64,000 nt of DNA from Rosellinia necatrix (lineage: Eukaryota; Ascomycota; Sordariomycetes; Xylariales; Xylariaceae). Position 1 is the first letter of the stretch. Each line of letters opens with the position of its first letter. The notes below the pieces were generated by a model that worked only from the letters and a program-made list of their open reading frames with translations, did no database searches and was not told where the DNA came from. The translations under genes and the position numbers were made by a program. Below are positions 62,465-64,000 of this stretch, in pieces. The DNA lies in NCBI GenBank assembly GCA_021209875.1, contig JAGYVD010000001.1, positions 4,898,001 to 4,962,000 of the forward strand, read 5' to 3'.

Positions 62465-63681
62465 ATGGCTTCATCAGAGCCAACTCCCGTCCGCCAGATC
62501 GGCCAAGACGGCCCCAAGATCCCCGCGGTCGGGTTCGGCCTGATGGGCTTCAGCATCGGCTATGGTGCGGCCGAGTACGTGAATCAACCCTTCTGATACT
62601 TACCCCTGTGAAAAAAAAAAAAAAAAAGATACTCTGTTCTAACATTTTCTTCTTTCGTCGCACGTCAGGGCCGATGAAGAGCGCTTCAAGCTGCTGGACC
62701 GGGCCTGGGAGCTCGGCTGCACGAACTGGGACACGGCGGACGCGTACGGCGACAGCGAGGCGATGATCGGCAAGTGGCTCGCGCGGCACCCGGAGCGTCG
62801 CGCGGGCCTCTTCCTCGCGACCAAGTTCGGCCTGCGCCCCGACGACGGCAGCAGCAGCACCAGCGGGCTCGTCATCGACTCGTCGCCCGAGTACTGCCGG
62901 GCGTGCATCGACGCCAGCCTGGCGCGCCTGGGCGTCGACCAGGTCGACCTGTACTACATGCACCGAGCGGACCCGTCCGTGCCGATCGAGAAGACCGTGG
63001 GCGCCATGAAAGAGCTCGTCGAGTAAGTCCCCCCCTTTTCCCTTTTCCCCGGTTATCCAATATTGGTATTCTAAACCCCCCCTTCCCCCGCGCGCGCACA
63101 GCTCAGGCAAGGTGAAGTACCTCGGGCTCTCGGAGGTGTCGGCGGCGACGCTGCGGCGCGCGCACGCGGTGCACCCGATCGCGGCGGTGCAGGTGGAGTA
63201 CAACCCGTGGACGCTCGACGTGGAAGAGGAAGGGGCGGGCGGGCTGCTCGCGGCGTGCCGGGAGCTCGGCGTGTCCGTGTTCGCGTACTCGCCGCTCGGG
63301 CGGGGGATCATGACGGGCCGGTACCGGTCGGCCGCGGACTTCGGACCCGGGGACGCCCGCGCCGGCCTCCCGCGCTTTCAGGGCGACAACTTCGCCCGCA
63401 ATCTGGCCCTCGTCGACCGCTTCGCCGAGGTCGCCCGCCGCAAGGGGTGCACGCCCGGCCAGCTCGTGCTCGCCTGGCTGCTCGCGCAGGGCCCCGACGT
63501 CTTCGTCATCCCCGGCACGAAGAAGCGCCCCTACCTGGAGGAGAACTTCGCCGCCGCCCACGTCGACCTGTCGGCCGAGGAGGAGCGGTCGCTGCGCGCC
63601 CTGGTCGAGGAGGCCGGCGTCGGCGGGGACCGGGGCGCCATCTTTGGCGCTTTTATTGATACTGTTCCTTTGGACGGCTGA
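62465..63681 (+). CDS. Aldo/keto reductase
   Basis: NADPH-dependent reductase of aldehydes or ketones, cytosolic. Exons 62465-62574, 62669-63022 and 63102-63681; 347 aa. Intron 1 (GTACGT...GTCAG) carries a 17-A tract; intron 2 is GTAAGT...ACAG. Joins restore GAAE-ADEERF and [17 protein letters not shown]. The AKR catalytic tetrad is complete: Asp58 and Tyr63 (WDTADAYG), Lys89 (ATKFGL) and His135 (YYMHRADP). SPLGRG and PGTKK near the C-terminus fit the cofactor pocket of the AKR13/yakc-like branch. Strong GC-ending codon bias. Substrate unknown. Confidence 0.93.
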
Positions 63682-64000
63682 GGAGGCCGTATTTTAGTTG
63701 GTTGGTCTATGGGATGTGTACAAGGGATAAAGGAGGCTACGAATCTCGAAAAATGATTATGAAACACGAGATAGGACCCTAAACATTCGTGGGTCGGTGT
63801 ATGAATAGAACGCTGAGATCATATTAATTTCTGCATGTCGCTGCTATTTTGACACACAGCAGAGCATTTTCCTCTTCCCACTGCCCTTTATTGACAATTG
63901 TTCGAAAACTCTAGCCCCAATGGTCTCGAGCTATTCTTTACGCCAAGTTATCACCCGGGATTGATACGCGGTGATAAATAGAGTGCCACTTTTGAAGTGT
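63682..64000. other. Downstream of the reductase, nothing recognised
   Basis: 319 bp up to the window end, including the reductase 3' UTR. No further gene could be supported. Confidence 0.5.

Overview
The window is from the nuclear genome of a filamentous ascomycete (Pezizomycotina; Sordariomycetes is my best guess, not shown). The genes carry short introns (51-134 bp) with GT-AG borders and CTRAC-like branch points. The gene families are typical of moulds: a fungal SRPK-like kinase, a secreted-type amidase, a CmcJ/AsaB-like oxygenase, a GH5 cellulase and aldo/keto reductase. The left 39 kb is an extreme AT isochore of the kind made by repeat-induced point mutation (RIP): CpA/TpG are nearly gone, TpA is everywhere, and no reading frame survives. 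No ribosomal RNA, tRNA, CRISPR or telomere repeat was seen.

Positions 1-39.3 kb are a graveyard of LTR retrotransposons that can still be dissected by their ends and target-site duplications (TSDs). Family 1 (LTR about 258 bp, element about 7.38 kb) has one whole plus-strand copy at 3862-11244 (TSD AAATA), one minus-strand copy at 20423-38222 broken up by later insertions, and a solo LTR at 38518-38776 (TSD AATAT). Family 2 (LTR about 278 bp) has a whole copy at 13571-20298 (TSD TATTG/TATTA) and a solo LTR at 37906-38175 (TSD ATATT) inside an LTR of family 1. Family 3 (LTR about 315 bp) has a 6.27 kb minus copy at 27245-33509 and a 3.17 kb internally deleted plus copy at 22115-25286, both inside the broken family 1 copy. 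Two small GC-rich hairpin elements (34679-34933, 35186-35621) are also nested in it. Removing all five inserts and their TSDs from 20423-38222 leaves 7,376 bp, against 7,383 bp for the intact copy, which supports the whole reconstruction. A long inverted repeat (12433-13404) and a GC-rich insert with 12-bp direct repeats (39089-39287) complete the block.

Positions 39.8-64 kb are ordinary gene territory with nine protein genes: SRPK-like kinase lacking the usual beta3 lysine (39830-41057, +); amidase-signature enzyme with a GC-AG intron and one frameshift (41645-43477, +); CmcJ/AsaB-like 2-oxoglutarate oxygenase (45000-46137, +); GT2 membrane glycosyltransferase (47006-48386, -); cytosolic leucyl-tRNA synthetase (50840-54510, -); trimodular GH5-CBM_X2-CBM46 endoglucanase (55978-57860, +); aldehyde dehydrogenase with one frameshift (58250-59933, -); small conserved fungal protein (60825-61399, -); aldo/keto reductase (62465-63681, +). 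All exon joins were made by hand from frame, splice sites and family similarity. The genes do not form an obvious pathway cluster; the amidase and oxygenase lie side by side but no synthase accompanies them.
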